NCBI GenBank assembly: GCA_030765045.1
Contig: CM060969.1
Location: 55,479,716-55,543,715, forward strand
DNA length: 64,000 nt
Origin: Tenodera sinensis
Taxonomy: Eukaryota > Arthropoda > Insecta > Mantodea > Mantidae
Direction: 5' to 3'
The notes under the pieces are model-generated. The model worked only from the letters and a program-made list of their open reading frames with translations, had not been told where the DNA came from and searched no databases. This document shows positions 10,151 to 22,149 of the stretch, in pieces. Positions within the stretch are counted from its first letter, which is position 1. Every line of letters starts with the position of its first letter. Both the position numbers and the translations under genes were made by a program.

Positions 10151-10429
10151 GTGATTTTTTACTTTCTGGTTGTAACCTGCCTCTTGAGTATGCTTACATG
10201 TGGAATGGAAGCTCTTATTCGGTTAATATCCATCACTAGAGGCATTGCTTTTGAGATAAAATATACTTCAATCTGCTTTAAGTTTTTTAATTATTTTTTA
10301 TTGTTCCATTATGTTCCTCCTTTAATTTCAAACTTCATATCGGCCGGCCTTTCTTGTGGAACGCATTGGTTATTGGCGACGGTGTTATACGTTTAATAGT
10401 AGGTTCGGCATCATTAAGGTTTTTAAACT

Positions 10430-10760
10430 TTGAGTTCACCAAGACATCTTTCCTACTCTGAAACATGCACCAGATGCAATACAGAAGATACTCCTGAGCA
10501 TGTAATGTTTAACTGTCAGAAATACAGTGAAATAGGACAATCTAACAGGGAAAAGCTCATGTACCTCACTTTATCAGAAATGGTCAGGAATAAGGAAAAT
10601 CTAAATACTTTAAATGAGTTAGCGACTCAAATCAGTATAGCAGAAAGATCTTTAAGACAAACTGAACAAGAAAGAAATCTAAGAAATTTTTATACACCTC
10701 CAGCGACTGTTGTAGCACCATCCCGTCGATCGTTAAGATTGTCAAACCAACTGTAAGCAG
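10430..10760 (+). pseudogene. Non-LTR retrotransposon ORF2 C-terminal fragment
   Basis: The 108-codon frame contains a Cys-x2-Cys ... EHVMFNC module (residues 13-31). This is the C-terminal Cys/His motif following the reverse transcriptase (and RNase H) region in LINEs of the R1/jockey type. A UAA stop lies just before the frame and RFGI is read upstream in another frame, so the element is 5'-truncated and frameshifted. Downstream 160 bp, ending in AATAAATAAG-rich sequence, may be the 3' UTR and tail. No reverse transcriptase core remains. Confidence 0.65.
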
Positions 10761-10984
10761 AAAGGAGAAGAACGAGGCCAAAACGACAGCCTGATGAGAC
10801 TTGGACAGCCTACCAGAGACTAGGGACAACTTTACAATATCACCAATTTTCCTTATTGTTATTTAATTTAGGTTAGTAACTTCTGCACATTCTACTGTGA
10901 AAAAATTGTAATAAATAAGTTTAAATAAATGAAAATATCCGCATACTACGTCCAGATATAAGAAATTAGGTATCTGGACATAGC

Positions 10985-11200
10985 TGGCAGATATTATTTT
11001 ATTTTATTTTATTTTTTTTTTATTTTTTTTTTATTTTTTATTTTTTTTTTTTTAAGTTCACAAAGACACTTGTACTTCCAGGCCTTCAGGAGGATAAGGA
11101 ATAATATTGGCTGGAGAAACATTTCTACCACACCCCACCCACTGCCGGGTATTGAACCGGGGACCCCTTGTAGCATGGCTGCATTAGCAATGAATTGTTT
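10985..11200 (-). repeat. tRNA-derived SINE with A-rich tail
   Basis: On the reverse strand a tRNA-like head contains box B CCGGTTCAATACCCGG. A ~100-bp body follows, then a long A-rich tail (plus strand 10,990-11,054, T8-10 runs split by single A). The order head, body, tail is that of a SINE. Box A is poor, so the 5' end is uncertain. Confidence 0.6.
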
Positions 11201-12029
11201 TAAAATATGATTACCTTAATAGCTTATTTCCTTTTTAACCTGACATTACCTTATTAAAATAGAGTGTGGTGCTTAGACCTGTTTTCCATCATGTATGATG
11301 CAGCATACGATATTGTGGCTTAGCTACGGTTTAGCGTATTTGCACCCGGAAATTACGAAATAGCATCCGGAGAATTAACGACGTCATCAACCTCTGTTAG
11401 AGACTATGGCGTAACCGAATAACTTATTCGCTTCTGCTCTAGAATAACCACACTCCAATTCATTAGCAGCATGCATGCATGTTAATTTCTCTGTTAGTTT
11501 CCAATTTCTGTTAACTGGTTGCAAACAGCTAGTTCGTTATAGGCTGCCTCAGGAAAAGACAGTTCACAACATTCTCTCCGTACTTACCATTTTGTTACTT
11601 TTAACTTACACCTTGTCGAGACCGGCATAAATCACACCGTATTCCATTAGAAAGATGCTGTTTATCAAGAGATTTTGTGTGATATTTTATAGACATGTAT
11701 CTGGTTGTTGTGTTTTCTGTACGGGTGTAACTAACGGTTATGTATTTTCGAATAATGTTATAATTCGCAGTTACGGTGTGTTCACGGTTACGTGTAACGG
11801 ATGCCCGTAACATTAAGTTATTTGTTTACATGTTTATCACGTTTGCAGTTAGAGTTAGATTACTTCTGTAAAAATTCTGGCATAATTCAATGCCAGCGGG
11901 TCTCACTACTGATGGGCGTGACTTTGGGGTGAGTTGTTTGGGCGAGTTCTTCGATGCCATATAACGTGTCGTCTGAGCATTTGGAGCAAATTTGATTCCT
12001 TGTCTTTATAATCCATGGTTTCTCCTCAT
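11201..12029. other. Unassigned intergenic DNA
   Basis: No element or gene supported. Small reverse-strand ORFs here have no recognisable motif. Confidence 0.4.
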
Positions 12030-12705
12030 TTATACGACACAGTTTTCACTGTAGAAACTCTTTTCATGAATGTAGAATGTAGAATTCAATGGAATTCTTT
12101 TGTCACTCACTGTACTCAGATGTGTCCAGTTCTGTTTTATCACTTCGGTTTTATCATTTATTTTATATAAACCTAATTCTTCTCGGATATCCTCTTCTGG
12201 TATAACCTTTTCTAAACCCTTAGCGCAACAGCCCATGAAGGGCCAAGGCTTGCCACCCAGCCGCTGCTTCCCCAACCCATGCCCACTACGGGCTTCATTC
12301 GTGGGGTGCAGTACTGGAGGGTGAGACGTGTCCTTCCTGGCCAGTCATGCGGCCTTCGCGACCTGGAATATAACCTTTTACTGTTCTCAAAAATCTCGTT
12401 TCTACGGCTTGTAATTTACTTCTATCTTTGTGATTCATAATCCAGGACTCGCTACCGTACATCAATACTGGTACTGCCATTGTTTTATAACATTTGAGTT
12501 TATTTCTCTTGGTTTTATTCTGCAACGTTCTTGTTATTGTGCTGCGTATTTGTTGGTATTTATTTATTTTTCTATATCTTTATCTCTATCTAAACGTGTA
12601 TTACAGCCCAAATATTCAAAGTGAGATACTTGTTATGATATTGTTCCTTCTATCATAGTTTTGAATCGTTTAGAATATTTTCCTTTGTGTGCTATCACTT
12701 TGGGT
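12030..12705 (-). pseudogene. Non-LTR reverse transcriptase C-terminal remnant
   Basis: Reading down the reverse strand: a FEYLGCN motif near 12,600, VLMYGSESWIM at about 12,450, then LQAVETRFLRTVKGY. After an interruption comes IREELGLYKINDKTE and a weak TNWxH-like stretch near 12,100. This is the standard order of the thumb/C-terminal region after the catalytic FADD box in insect LINE reverse transcriptases. The catalytic core is absent, the frame shifts several times, and a GC-rich insertion splits the FLR..GY / EEL junction. It is an inactive fragment. Confidence 0.75.
12212..12362. mobile_element. Short GC-rich insertion with target duplication
   Basis: About 150 bp of GC-rich sequence interrupts the reverse transcriptase remnant exactly between two conserved blocks. 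It is flanked by CTGGTATAACCTTTT (12,197-12,211) and CTGGAATATAACCTTTT (12,363-12,379), a near-perfect direct repeat of 15-17 bp that looks like a target-site duplication. I find no tail, no Pol III boxes and no coding sequence. It may be a fragment of a retroposed element of unknown family. Confidence 0.6.
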
Positions 12706-13129
12706 GTACTAATAATAATAAATATTAATAAGAATGAGTATTAACAAATAGTATAAGCGGACAAGGCACGCGTTAACCAAGTTTACTCGTTTAGATGCGA
12801 AAACTCTTTTGCGCACGCTGCTGACGCAGACAAGGATGGAGGTAGAAAGATTGGCAGACTGATGGCAAGCTAATGGGGTATTGAGAAAAACGGCTCGCCT
12901 ACTAGGTTATCAAGTGTTTTATGGAAATAAGGATACTCTACATTACATTAATCATTACCAAAACTGTTAGTTGCAACTACAGTTCAATATGGACGATGTC
13001 GATACAGACTTTCGTACAGAGTTACTTTCATACAATCTACAGCTAGCTGTAAACTGATTACTGCGCTGGTGTACACTAGGATCACTAGACACGCATTGAG
13101 ACAGCAAAATATGAATAGTTATAGAAACG
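12706..13129. other. Unassigned intergenic DNA
   Basis: Begins with a short TAATAATAAATATTAATAA run. Otherwise featureless on both strands. Confidence 0.4.
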
Positions 13130-13790
13130 TTTTGTTTATCCCAGCTTCACAAAGTATTCTCCCTGGCACTGTATGCAGCGTTCCAACCTTCGGAATCACT
13201 TCTGGAAGCATCCGCGCCTCTTAGTTTCTGGCATTGCAGACAACTCCTTTATATATATGAAACTGATTCTGCAGGACTACATGTCAATTCACTATAGGGA
13301 ACAGGAAAAAATCGGGTGAATGAGTCAATAGTTTTGCTTTAGTTTCTTTCAGAATCTCCAATTTTATGTTAGCGGCGTGAGCTGATGCGTTGTCATGATG
13401 TAACAATGTGCCCCTTACACGAAGATGTTCATGAAGGATGGTCGAAACATGCGGCGAACTAATCCCTAACGCCAGATCAATATCCTTGTAGGTTAGTTTG
13501 GATCTTCCTTAATCAATGTCTTTTCAGCGGTGATGTTTTTGTCAGTCGCTATGTAAGTGGTCTGCCACTCTTCTGTTCATCCATAACAGACTCCCACCCC
13601 TTCTTAAATTCTGAAAACAAGCGGAACACAGTGTCGCGTGACAGATAGTGGTCCCTCAAAGCACCCCTCAAACGCTCAAGTGTTTGCATTTCGTTTAAGC
13701 CACATTTGAAGTCGTAAAAATCACTGCACGAACATGCTGTCTCTGAATCTCCGTTACGCTTCAAAAAACGTTGACACTTTCCAGGCTTTG
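13130..13790 (-). pseudogene. Mariner/SETMAR-type transposase, internally deleted
   Basis: Reverse strand. The N-terminal part (13,764-13,549) reads LRGALRDHYLSRDTVFRLF then a GRP-ending linker, the helix-turn-helix DNA-binding domain of mariner transposases. After a frame change, 13,510-13,290 is open for about 65 codons: a second HTH (YKDIDLALGISSPHVSTIL), then HHDNASAHAA with the second catalytic Asp, then THSPDFFLFP with the third. The segment that should carry the first Asp between these blocks is missing. Together with stops this shows a dead, deleted copy. Terminal repeats were not located. Confidence 0.75.
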
Positions 13791-13799
13791 AACAAACTG

Positions 13800-14885
13800 A
13801 GCAAAATCGAATGGCGCAACAATGGTCTGCCTGCTACCATTACACTACTAATGAGTCAGCTATTTTGACAAAGTAACAATACTTTCATCAGAGATGGCCA
13901 ATTTTCCGTGTCTCATACATATCAAGTGACTCTTGTAATCACAAAACGCATATGCACTTGCTAGGGATTTCAAATGTAAGTGTGGCAATGTGGTTTACAC
14001 AAGTCGGTATTCCTAAATACAGCTGAGTTTCTGATCCATAGATTGTCTATCGGGCACTCAAATAGCCTTTGTCTTGAATTGCCACTCGCATTTGTATACA
14101 TACTCGTGAATGCAGCAGATGTTAGGTAAAGGCATCATGTCCATAAATGGAACAAAAACAAAAAGAAGAAACCTTCTCCCAGATAAGTTGCTTCTTATAA
14201 AGAAGTCTAAGTAAGGAGCTACGCAGTTTACACAATGAATATATGGAAGCCCAGGAATAATGGTTAGTTTATTCCATAAAGAACTTGTTCTATAAAGATT
14301 GGAAACAAACGTAAGATTTTTGAGCCCCACTTCCATTATTAACAGCCTCCTTTTATTTCATTAGGAATCAAATAAAAGCACACTGTTTCTTTACAAAAGT
14401 TCACAAAGCTGTGAGAAAGACAACTTAAAAAAGAGAAAGAAAAGAAATATTGTTTGCTCAGCCATTTCTGGGCCAAGTTTTAGAATTCTCTTGCGGCCAT
14501 TTCGTGCAACAGGTGGATACCAGCTCGACGTCACATATAACACAATATACTTTTACGACTTTTTCTTTATATTTCCTTAAGTGTTTGCGCTGTGTGCGAA
14601 ACGCCATAATGGGTAGTGTACGAACTGATACCATTGCTGCGAGATTTTCATAAGGCCTTTAAAACGTTAATATTACAAATTATCATATAGATATAATTAA
14701 GTTTTCCAATCCGTTTCTTGGATATGACTTCTAGAAGCAATTTATTTATAATATTTCTTTCTATATTGCTAGGTTTAATATTATTTCATATGTTACAGCA
14801 CAACTTTGTCAATACCTCACTATGATCCTATCACTATCATTTGAGACCATCTGAGTTACAATTCTGAACATCGATGAATTGAATG
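13800..14885. other. Unassigned intergenic DNA
   Basis: More than 1 kb without a supported feature. Short ORFs on both strands lack motifs. Confidence 0.4.
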
Positions 14886-14888
14886 GGG

Positions 14889-15205
14889 TGGTTCAACGCC
14901 TCGGCCTACTCGATCACCTGATTTGACACCCTTAGACTGTTTTCTTTGTGTGTATATAAAATAACATGTTTTCCAGGCTCAACTTCATTTTTGGAAATAT
15001 TGAAAATGAGAATCTACCTTTTTTGGCTACTTTACCAGCTGCACCTTGTGACAAAGTTCAAACTCGAGAGAGGAATTGATTAGCCGGCACTTTTAACATC
15101 CGCGTTAGCTCTAAAATAGTCCTCAAGTATTTACTGTGGTTAACTTTAATAGTTTCACATCACTGAAAATTACAGCATTTGTCCAAGTTTTTGGGTCACA
15201 CGGTA
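14889..15205 (+). pseudogene. Mariner-type transposase C-terminal fragment
   Basis: Frames around 14,895-14,960 read PRPTRSPDLTPLDCFL, the SPDLTPlDfFLWG motif of mariner-superfamily transposases (third catalytic Asp). A decayed ~60-codon tail follows. The region ends near GGGTCACACGGTA (15,185-15,200), which could be a terminal repeat. Only the 3' third survives and stops interrupt it. Confidence 0.55.
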
Positions 15206-15319
15206 TAGAGAGGAGTAACGTTCATGTAAACGAACCGAAAGACAATGTTCCCATTGGATATATTCATCTAAATCATATATCTTTGCATATTGTCGTTTGA
15301 TACATCTGTCCAGTAAAAA

Positions 15320-15560
15320 CAAAATTGAAAGCTTAGAAATGAGATTCAGGAGAATGTTAAAAGGAGATAGAAAAAGAAGTGAAGAATTAGAGAGGAAGAG
15401 TGCCTGGAAAGAAGTATGATGGAAGAGGCAGTTAAATACAAAAAGAACTGGCATAAGGATGTCAATACGATGTCTTCCGACAGATTACCGAAGTAAGCTA
15501 TTTCATACAGGATATAGGAAGGTCGAGGACCAGATGGATTAATCAATTTCAATAAATAAG
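15320..15560 (+). pseudogene. Non-LTR reverse transcriptase C-terminal remnant
   Basis: Forward frames contain LEMRFRRML at about 15,335, then KYKKNWHKDV..MSSDRLPK near 15,450, and a GRSRTRW-like end near 15,525. This matches the LE..fLRr..GY ... W..HV.RM...R.PK ... GRPR.RW order at the end of LINE ORF2. It is a short, frameshifted relic of the same broad type as the 12.0 and 41.9 kb pieces. Confidence 0.6.
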
Positions 15561-15669
15561 TTCTTTTGGCGCGGAACCGCAATCCTTGAAAAGTTAGAAG
15601 AGCAATATCTCATCAAAGGTGTCGGAACACCTGATTGTAGTTTAGCTCTATCATCTTCCCTATTACAAG

Positions 15670-16200
15670 ACAGTAATACGGAACGGGTTTACCCACCCTT
15701 CTTGTTTATGACTCGTTAAACTCTGCTGGAAACACGTTCAATTCGTTGTCTGAATGTCTGTGAGAAATGCTAGCCCATTGTTCTAGAGCCGAAACCAATT
15801 TAGTGGGGTCAGAAGCGAAGTTTACCTTCTAACTCATAGCAAAAGGTGTTTCATTGGATTCAGGTCTTTACATTGGGTGGGCCAGTCCATTTCAGGAATG
15901 TTATTATTTATAAACCACTGCCTCATACACAGCTTTATGACAAGGTGCATTTTTGTACCAGCACAGGCAATAGTCGTTTAGGAAGTGGTCCTCCACCGGA
16001 CCCTAACGGAATGGTTTAAGTTTCATCCATGTCCTTCCCAACTGTGCTTCACTGTTGGCACGTATTGTTCTCCAGGCAGAGGCAAAAACTAATCTTTACA
16101 TCGAGTTGACACATAACGTGATTCATCGTTGAAATCTCTCGTTTACAGACATCCATTGTCCGGTGGCGTTGCTCTTTATACTACCTCAAACGTCACTTAG
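15670..16200 (-). pseudogene. Tc1-type transposase remnant
   Basis: On the reverse strand I read KNAPCHKAVYEAV (about 15,955) matching the QDNaPcHkA block with the second catalytic Asp replaced. NGLAHPM..PESN follows, matching the DWPpqSPDLNP block, and then a tail resembling the family's .LV.AL...W..I. pattern. Stops and shifts are frequent. Neither the first Asp region nor terminal repeats were recognised. Confidence 0.55.
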
Positions 16201-16449
16201 CAGTCACTGACTACAGAACTGTTTAGCTTACAGATAGCAGTCCATTTCGTTTAACTACGAAAACACAATCGTTGTGCTGGCTGAAGTGTTTGTGGCACAT
16301 TGGATTTGGCAAACGATTCCTTCTGCTGATTTTTTTACTTTCTATAGAGGAAGTGTTGTATTCCATTCCAAAATTCGATGTCGAGATTTCACCGGAAATA
16401 TGTTTTGAGGCCCCTTGAATCTAAAAAGAAGCATTTTTAGAAAAAGGTC

Positions 16450-16474
16450 CGCGCGCGCGCGCGCGCGCGCGTGC

Positions 16475-16509
<35 letters not shown>

Positions 16510-16526
16510 TGTGTGTGTGTGTGTGT
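16450..16526. repeat. Compound (GC)n(GA)n(GT)n microsatellite
   Basis: Runs of CG, then GA, then TG follow each other without interruption inside the A copy, at the position where other A copies carry GT/CA tracts. The forward ORF over it (CVCV, ERER) is an artefact of the repeat. Confidence 0.9.
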
Positions 16527-17146
16527 TTCAGAATGTAAATTGCATTACCAAAAACGAAAAGTCGGTTAAAACTCAAATTTGGTATTTAAGTTTAATATCT
16601 TTCAATGCGACACGAGGATTTTGAAGAACATTCCTCCACCTTAAACTACCCTTTACATAGAACATTCTTTGGAAACTTTGATTTTCTCGAAAATGGCTAA
16701 TATTTTGGTTAAAATGCCACATGTTTAAGATATTTTTATGGCAAATGAAACTATATTTTGAATTTTCTGTCTATAGCATAGTAGTCCTGTTTACTCTGGA
16801 TGACTCGAGCATAACTGGTGAACTTTAAGAAAGCCAACAAATTTTAAGATACCAAAATATAGATCTCGTTAAAACTCTATGTCCAAATGAATTTTATTTT
16901 TTGTGGAGTGAAGCATTTTATCTATGCGAGGTTTAGAATACTTGAACTTTCGTCAAATGGAAGATTGTTATTCATTTTTTATATCTTACTCGTGCAGAGA
17001 GAACTGAATCTGATATCTATAAAAGATTTGACTATCGCTCAAAGGCGAATCCCATATTTCCCTTACACCTACAAGAAAATAAGCAATAAGATAATTTCTG
17101 AAAATATTTATTTGAACACAAAGAAGATAGAGGAATAAGAGTTTGT

Positions 17147-17625
17147 AGTAATAATAATACCAATATTAATAATAATACTACCGCCATCAATAATAACTAT
17201 AATACCAATAACAATACCAATAATAACAACAACAATACTAATACTACTAATAATAATACTAATAATAACAGATAATAATAGATAATAATAATAACTATAA
17301 TACCAATAACAATACCAATAATAACAACAACAATACTAATAATACTAATACTAATAATACTAATACTATTAATAATAATAACAGATAATAATAGATAATA
17401 ATAATAATAGATAATAATAATAATAATAATAATGATAATAATAATGATAATAATAATGATAATAATAATAATAATAATAATAATAGATAATAATAATAGA
17501 TAATAATAATAATAATATAATAATAATAGATAATAATAATAGATAATAATAATAATAGATAATAATAATAATAGATAATAATAATAATGATAATAATAAT
17601 AATAATGATAATAATAATAATAATG

Positions 17626-17694
<69 letters not shown>

Positions 17695-17756
17695 GATAAT
17701 AATAATAATAGATAATAATAATAATAGATAATAATAATAGATAATAATAATAATAG

Positions 17757-17795
<39 letters not shown>

Positions 17796-18078
17796 GATAA
17801 TAATAATAATAATAATAATAATAGATAATAATAATAATAATAGATAATAATAATAATAATAGATAATAATAATAATAATAATAGATAATAATAATAATAG
17901 ATAATAATAATAATAATAGATAATAATAATAATAATAGATAATAATAACAATAACAATAACAATAACAATAACAATAACAATAACAATAATAACAATAAC
18001 AACAATAACAATAACAATAACAACAATAATAACAATAATAACAATAATAACAATAATAACAATAATAACAATAATAAC

Positions 18079-18173
<95 letters not shown>
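17147..18173. repeat. 1-kb TAA/TAG/TAACAA microsatellite array
   Basis: Almost pure trinucleotide TAA with interspersed TAG(A)TAA and, at 17,950-18,085, TAACAA variants. Both edges start with irregular variants. The central parts form blocks where GATAA recurs every 12-24 bases, showing higher-order expansion. The 260-330-codon reverse ORFs of I, Y and L are translation of this repeat and not genes. Confidence 0.95.
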
Positions 18174-18175
<2 letters not shown>

Positions 18176-18206
18176 GTTAGTACAAGAGTAGAGAAAGTCA
18201 TGCGAG

Positions 18207-19050
18207 GACAACAGACGTTTTAAAACTATCCTTAGCAATGATAGATGGCCCCTATCGATCATTAAATGAGACCTGGTTTATCTACTGTTGTTCCTTCACA
18301 CTTTCACTTCACAATCACACACCTACGGTGTTTTTGAACAGCTTAGAGGAGATTCAAGATGTCCGTGCTTTATTTGTTACTCAGATGCCAACTAGGTCAC
18401 ATTTGGTGTCGCCGAGCTCTTGTGACCAGTCCATGTTTCTTGTTGCTACTTTCATCTACCGGGTCAGCCTCTCGTGATGTTCAAGTTTAATTCCGTATTA
18501 AATAGAGCTGTACGGATACCTATGATCAGGTAAGCCTTACCCATATTGTAATAAGGTAATAAGTCCAAGTTTGGTAACTTTGGGAATGCCGATGACAAAA
18601 CTTTTGTGTTAACTATATTACCTAGGAACATCTACACTGAAGTAAGAAATTATACCTTCCAAAGTATGTATCTATACCTAGATGCTGGGCATTATCGTAC
18701 ATAGTTCCGAAGAAAGAAGATAGGTCATTCAATGTATCCTGTCTACCAAGTGAACTTCAGGAAACTTAGGCTTTTGATTACAGCACTCCACTTTTTCAAT
18801 TGCAGTGAAATGTTCTCTTTGTTTCCTCTGTCATATTCGAATAATAATAATTTACGACCCTAATGCCCAACACTGTTTTAATATCGTCTTTTCACCACGT
18901 GCCTTGCTCCACAATGTATTATTCTAGGGTACAATGGTGGTGAACATACCGCGGTTGTACCTACGTGCTAGGATGCCGGTGTGGACTGAGGCGTTTAAGT
19001 TTCTAAGTAGTTGAAACTGATGATGGTGACATCGATGACGTAGGATGTCA
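18207..19050. other. Unassigned intergenic DNA
   Basis: No supported gene or repeat. The 79-codon forward ORF at 18,238 has no motif I recognise. Confidence 0.4.
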
Positions 19051-19054
19051 ACTA

Positions 19055-19400
19055 CTTGATCATCAGCGATCTTTTAAAAGCGATCAAGGCAAAAGCCAGA
19101 GATAAATTTCAATATAAAATAAAAATAATAGTAAAAAGGAAAAATAGTCTACATAAATATACCAAATAAAGAGGCAAAAGTCAGAATTAAAAGTTATATA
19201 AACGTTGAAAAAGAAAGAAACTTCAATATATAAAGTTCTAAAACCTCTGGTTAATGTTTACCTTTGCTAAAAAAACTCCAAAACTCGTTGGACTGCTTGT
19301 TTATCGTCCATCAGGACCTCTGGAAGCCTGACAGGCAGTTGTAGAGGGTCTCGAAGGTGCGCTAGGAGAACACTAGAAGCACGTGACATACCGACCGAGG
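19055..19400 (-). pseudogene. LINE 3'-end remnant, homologous to 54.74-55.15 kb
   Basis: The reverse-strand frame at 19,400-19,270 reads HLRDPLQLPVRLPEV then a DDK..VQRVLEF ending in a stop. The 54.9 kb copy reads HLRDSLQLPARLAEV with DDK..VNRIFKF. Conservation of protein over DNA suggests a formerly coding C-terminus, most likely a LINE ORF2. An AT-rich 3' UTR-like stretch follows, reaching GCTGATGATC..AGTTGACA near 19,060. A GCTGATGACC-type tail is common at insect LINE 3' ends. Confidence 0.55.
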
Positions 19401-20512
19401 AACTTTAAATATTTTTGTATCAATTTTCCTTGAGCCAACAGCTGAAACGCTAAAAAGCGTTTGGTTAGGAGAAAACTATAGGAAATGATACTAATAATTT
19501 ATAAGGCCATATCCAGCAACTTTATGCGTTAAACTTCTCAAACGGGAAAAAGTGTAGAAACCGTAGGCTCTGGGACAAGCAAAAGAAGTCGCATTCATTA
19601 ATTGTTTTTTACCAATGATACTGCATCAGGTATTGCAGTCCTTTACAATACCTACAGCCAGAAGTATTGTTTACTTAATGTTTAACACTTTCGTACTTTA
19701 TTGTATTCATTTGTCAAGTGGGAATGCACACAGTGGACTTTAGAACAAATATAGAGTACCCCTGGGTGCTTCACTTCTACGGGAAAGCCCAAAGGATTAA
19801 AAGAGGCTTGCTGGCACTGCCAACGTTACCTCAACAGGCGCCACCCATCCCACATCACGGTTCCAACACTGGAAAGCTGCCTTACATACTAACAAAAGTT
19901 CAATATCACATACGGGCGATGGACATAATATACAGGATGCAAGTGAAAGAATCCGTCAGACTGGAGGAGGTGAGAAAATGGATGTAAATGAACAAAACAT
20001 TCCTATACATTATTTCAATTAAACGCACCGTTAACTAGATAATCGTGTTTAAAGCTGAGAGTATATAGCAACGTCGCATCTCCTGCTGATCGAGTAATTT
20101 GCCTCTACCGACAGCTCAATTACCTATTCTAACGCTCTATAAAAGGCATTTAAGTAACGTTGACCATGAACTGAATTCAAATGTTTTGCCGCTGGGCAAG
20201 AGACCCAGAAAACTCCTCAAAAATGAGGTTATTGTTCACTGCATTGTACGCAAACTTCTTTGGAATGTTTAAATGTCAGAATTGTTTCCTGTTCTGTTTG
20301 AGAGGCTTACGCCATAAGCTTACGAACGCATGTTTTAATTAAATGTGGTTGGTCTGTTAATCACTTTACGTCCTGCAAACATTTTTTCTAACTTTCGACA
20401 TCAGTTGCGATGTATTTTCTATTAGGAAATGACAAATCTGATGGAAATATATATAGTAACTTTAAATAAGATCTAAACGGTCAGAAAGACAAATTCACTT
20501 GAAATAAAATGT
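19401..20512. other. Unassigned intergenic DNA
   Basis: An 89-codon forward ORF at 19,718-19,987 is unremarkable and unrecognised. No other feature. Confidence 0.35.
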
Positions 20513-21405
20513 ATACAGGGTATGTCCAAATACACTTATTGCGCATGCGCCCAGTTGGTAGCAATATTGCTCACTTGATGATACCCTAGTGTTTGTTGCT
20601 GACGTTATGAACATCAGTACACTGTAGTTAAATAAACCGGTGAAAGTTACCCGCGATCATGCGCGTTCTTAATAAGCCTTCTCGTATAAGAACCGCATGC
20701 ATTGTTCATCATGAAACAATGATGCGAGATCCACATTATTAACGAATCAAACAACTATATTTACGAAGTTTATTAACTGAATAGCAGGAACCGAACAGGA
20801 CATTCAATTTCACAATAACTAGTAAAGCTAGTTTACTTTGAACACCTGCACTTGGGGTGAACACATGTACAGTTTTAATATCGTCTGCCAGATGTATGAG
20901 CTGCAACTATTACATCATTTCAAAGGTTATTTTACTCATGTGTGAAACACCTCTTACTTTATTAATACCGTTATTCTGTGTTGCATTTAACCACGTGGCA
21001 GCTACTGATAATTGCTGCATTTTTTGTAAAGCATGACGTATAATTTCCTACTCTCCGCTGCAATATACTTAAACAAAAAACAACTGTATGCAGTGAAGTA
21101 AACATTCGCGCGATCTACATCGATGTCTGAAGAAAGTAAGGACAGCTGTTGCATTGTTGCCAGTTCTAACAGAATTAAAAAAGCGACAAATTGTGGATAT
21201 TTTAAATTTAATTTACACAAACTTTTGAATTGATCGAGATACTGCAAATGTAAAGGATATGGCTTATTCTATTTTCTAGGAATATAGCCATAAATTAAAA
21301 ACCTTTAATCAGTAGTAATTTCAGCCAGGTTGTGATACAGTTTTTTAATAAAGATATTTTTACCTAGAAAACTATGGACTTTTTAGTCTTTTGGTATAAG
21401 AGTGT

Positions 21406-21447
<42 letters not shown>

Positions 21448-21503
21448 TCACAATACGAGAAACTCGCTGTTAAAGTCTGGCGGATTATTTTACTTCCATC
21501 CTG
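20513..21503. mobile_element. Possible ~1-kb TIR element (weak)
   Basis: TATACAGGGTATGTCC at 20,512 and CATCCTGTATAG at 21,497 are short inverted matches of the TACAGGGT type seen at mariner-like ends. No transposase is inside. The interior includes a T37 tract. The pairing is short and may be chance. Confidence 0.25.
21409..21446. repeat. Poly(T) tract
   Basis: About 37 consecutive T. It could be the tail of a reverse-strand retroposon, but no SINE or LINE body was recognised next to it. A second T tract (about 19) lies at 21,582-21,600. Confidence 0.9.
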
Positions 21504-22149
21504 TATAGAAGTTGATGGCAACGGTTTTGAGGACCTTTGACTGATTAAAATGTATTCTGTATATTCGAGTATTTGAATTAATTTTTTTTTTTTTTTTTTT
21601 GTGTTTCCTATCTTTTAGGATCTACCCACTAGGCTAACACCAAGCTTGCAACGTATATTGATTTACAGTCTATATGAATCACGTTTTATGTTGAACTATA
21701 TCAAAAGGTCAATTTTGATTTACGATGTAATTATATTGCAGAACATTTACGACTAACATGAACTTTACGAAAAGCTCTAGTGCCGTCAGGGAGAGACTTA
21801 TTTACGAAAGTGATGTGCATTTCTGTTATGAATTAATAAACGGTGTTCAGCTCTTGTGAACACTTAAGTCTTGCGGAAGTTTCGTTGAGGCGCGAGTTAA
21901 CTTCTCGTGTTTAGCTACGACGTGAGCATCTCCGTATCAAGCCTACTGGCAGCGAATTACCGACAAGCTTAGCATCACTTCTAGGCTAGGAACCCCCTCG
22001 TGTAGATGTGCAACTATTGTAAACTACGCTATATTTTAGAAGCAAAGTGTTGGCTTTGTAAAATAACATGTTTTCCAGAGTAATCAGTCAATTTCTCAAA
22101 TGTGTAGCTAAAGTAACTATTTTACCTAAGCATTTGCTTACGAAATATC

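Larger units (their letters stand above)
16338..18206 (+). repeat. Family A copy enlarged by two microsatellite blocks
   Basis: Begins ACTTTCTATAGAGGAAGTGT and ends GGTTAGTACAAGAGTAGAGA AAGTC (split here for length). The body (16,560-17,140) follows the A consensus closely. The first simple-sequence site (16,452-16,525) holds GC, GA and GT runs. The second lies between GAGTTTGTA and AATGGTTAG, which are adjacent (GAGTTTGTAAGAATGG) in other copies; here they are separated by about 1 kb of TAA-type repeat. Removing both blocks restores a normal ~0.85-kb element. Confidence 0.85.

Noticed and set aside
17197..18262. Three long overlapping reverse-strand ORFs (261-334 codons) of Ile, Tyr and Leu
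   Set aside because: They are translations of the TAA microsatellite in three frames, with no non-repeat domain.
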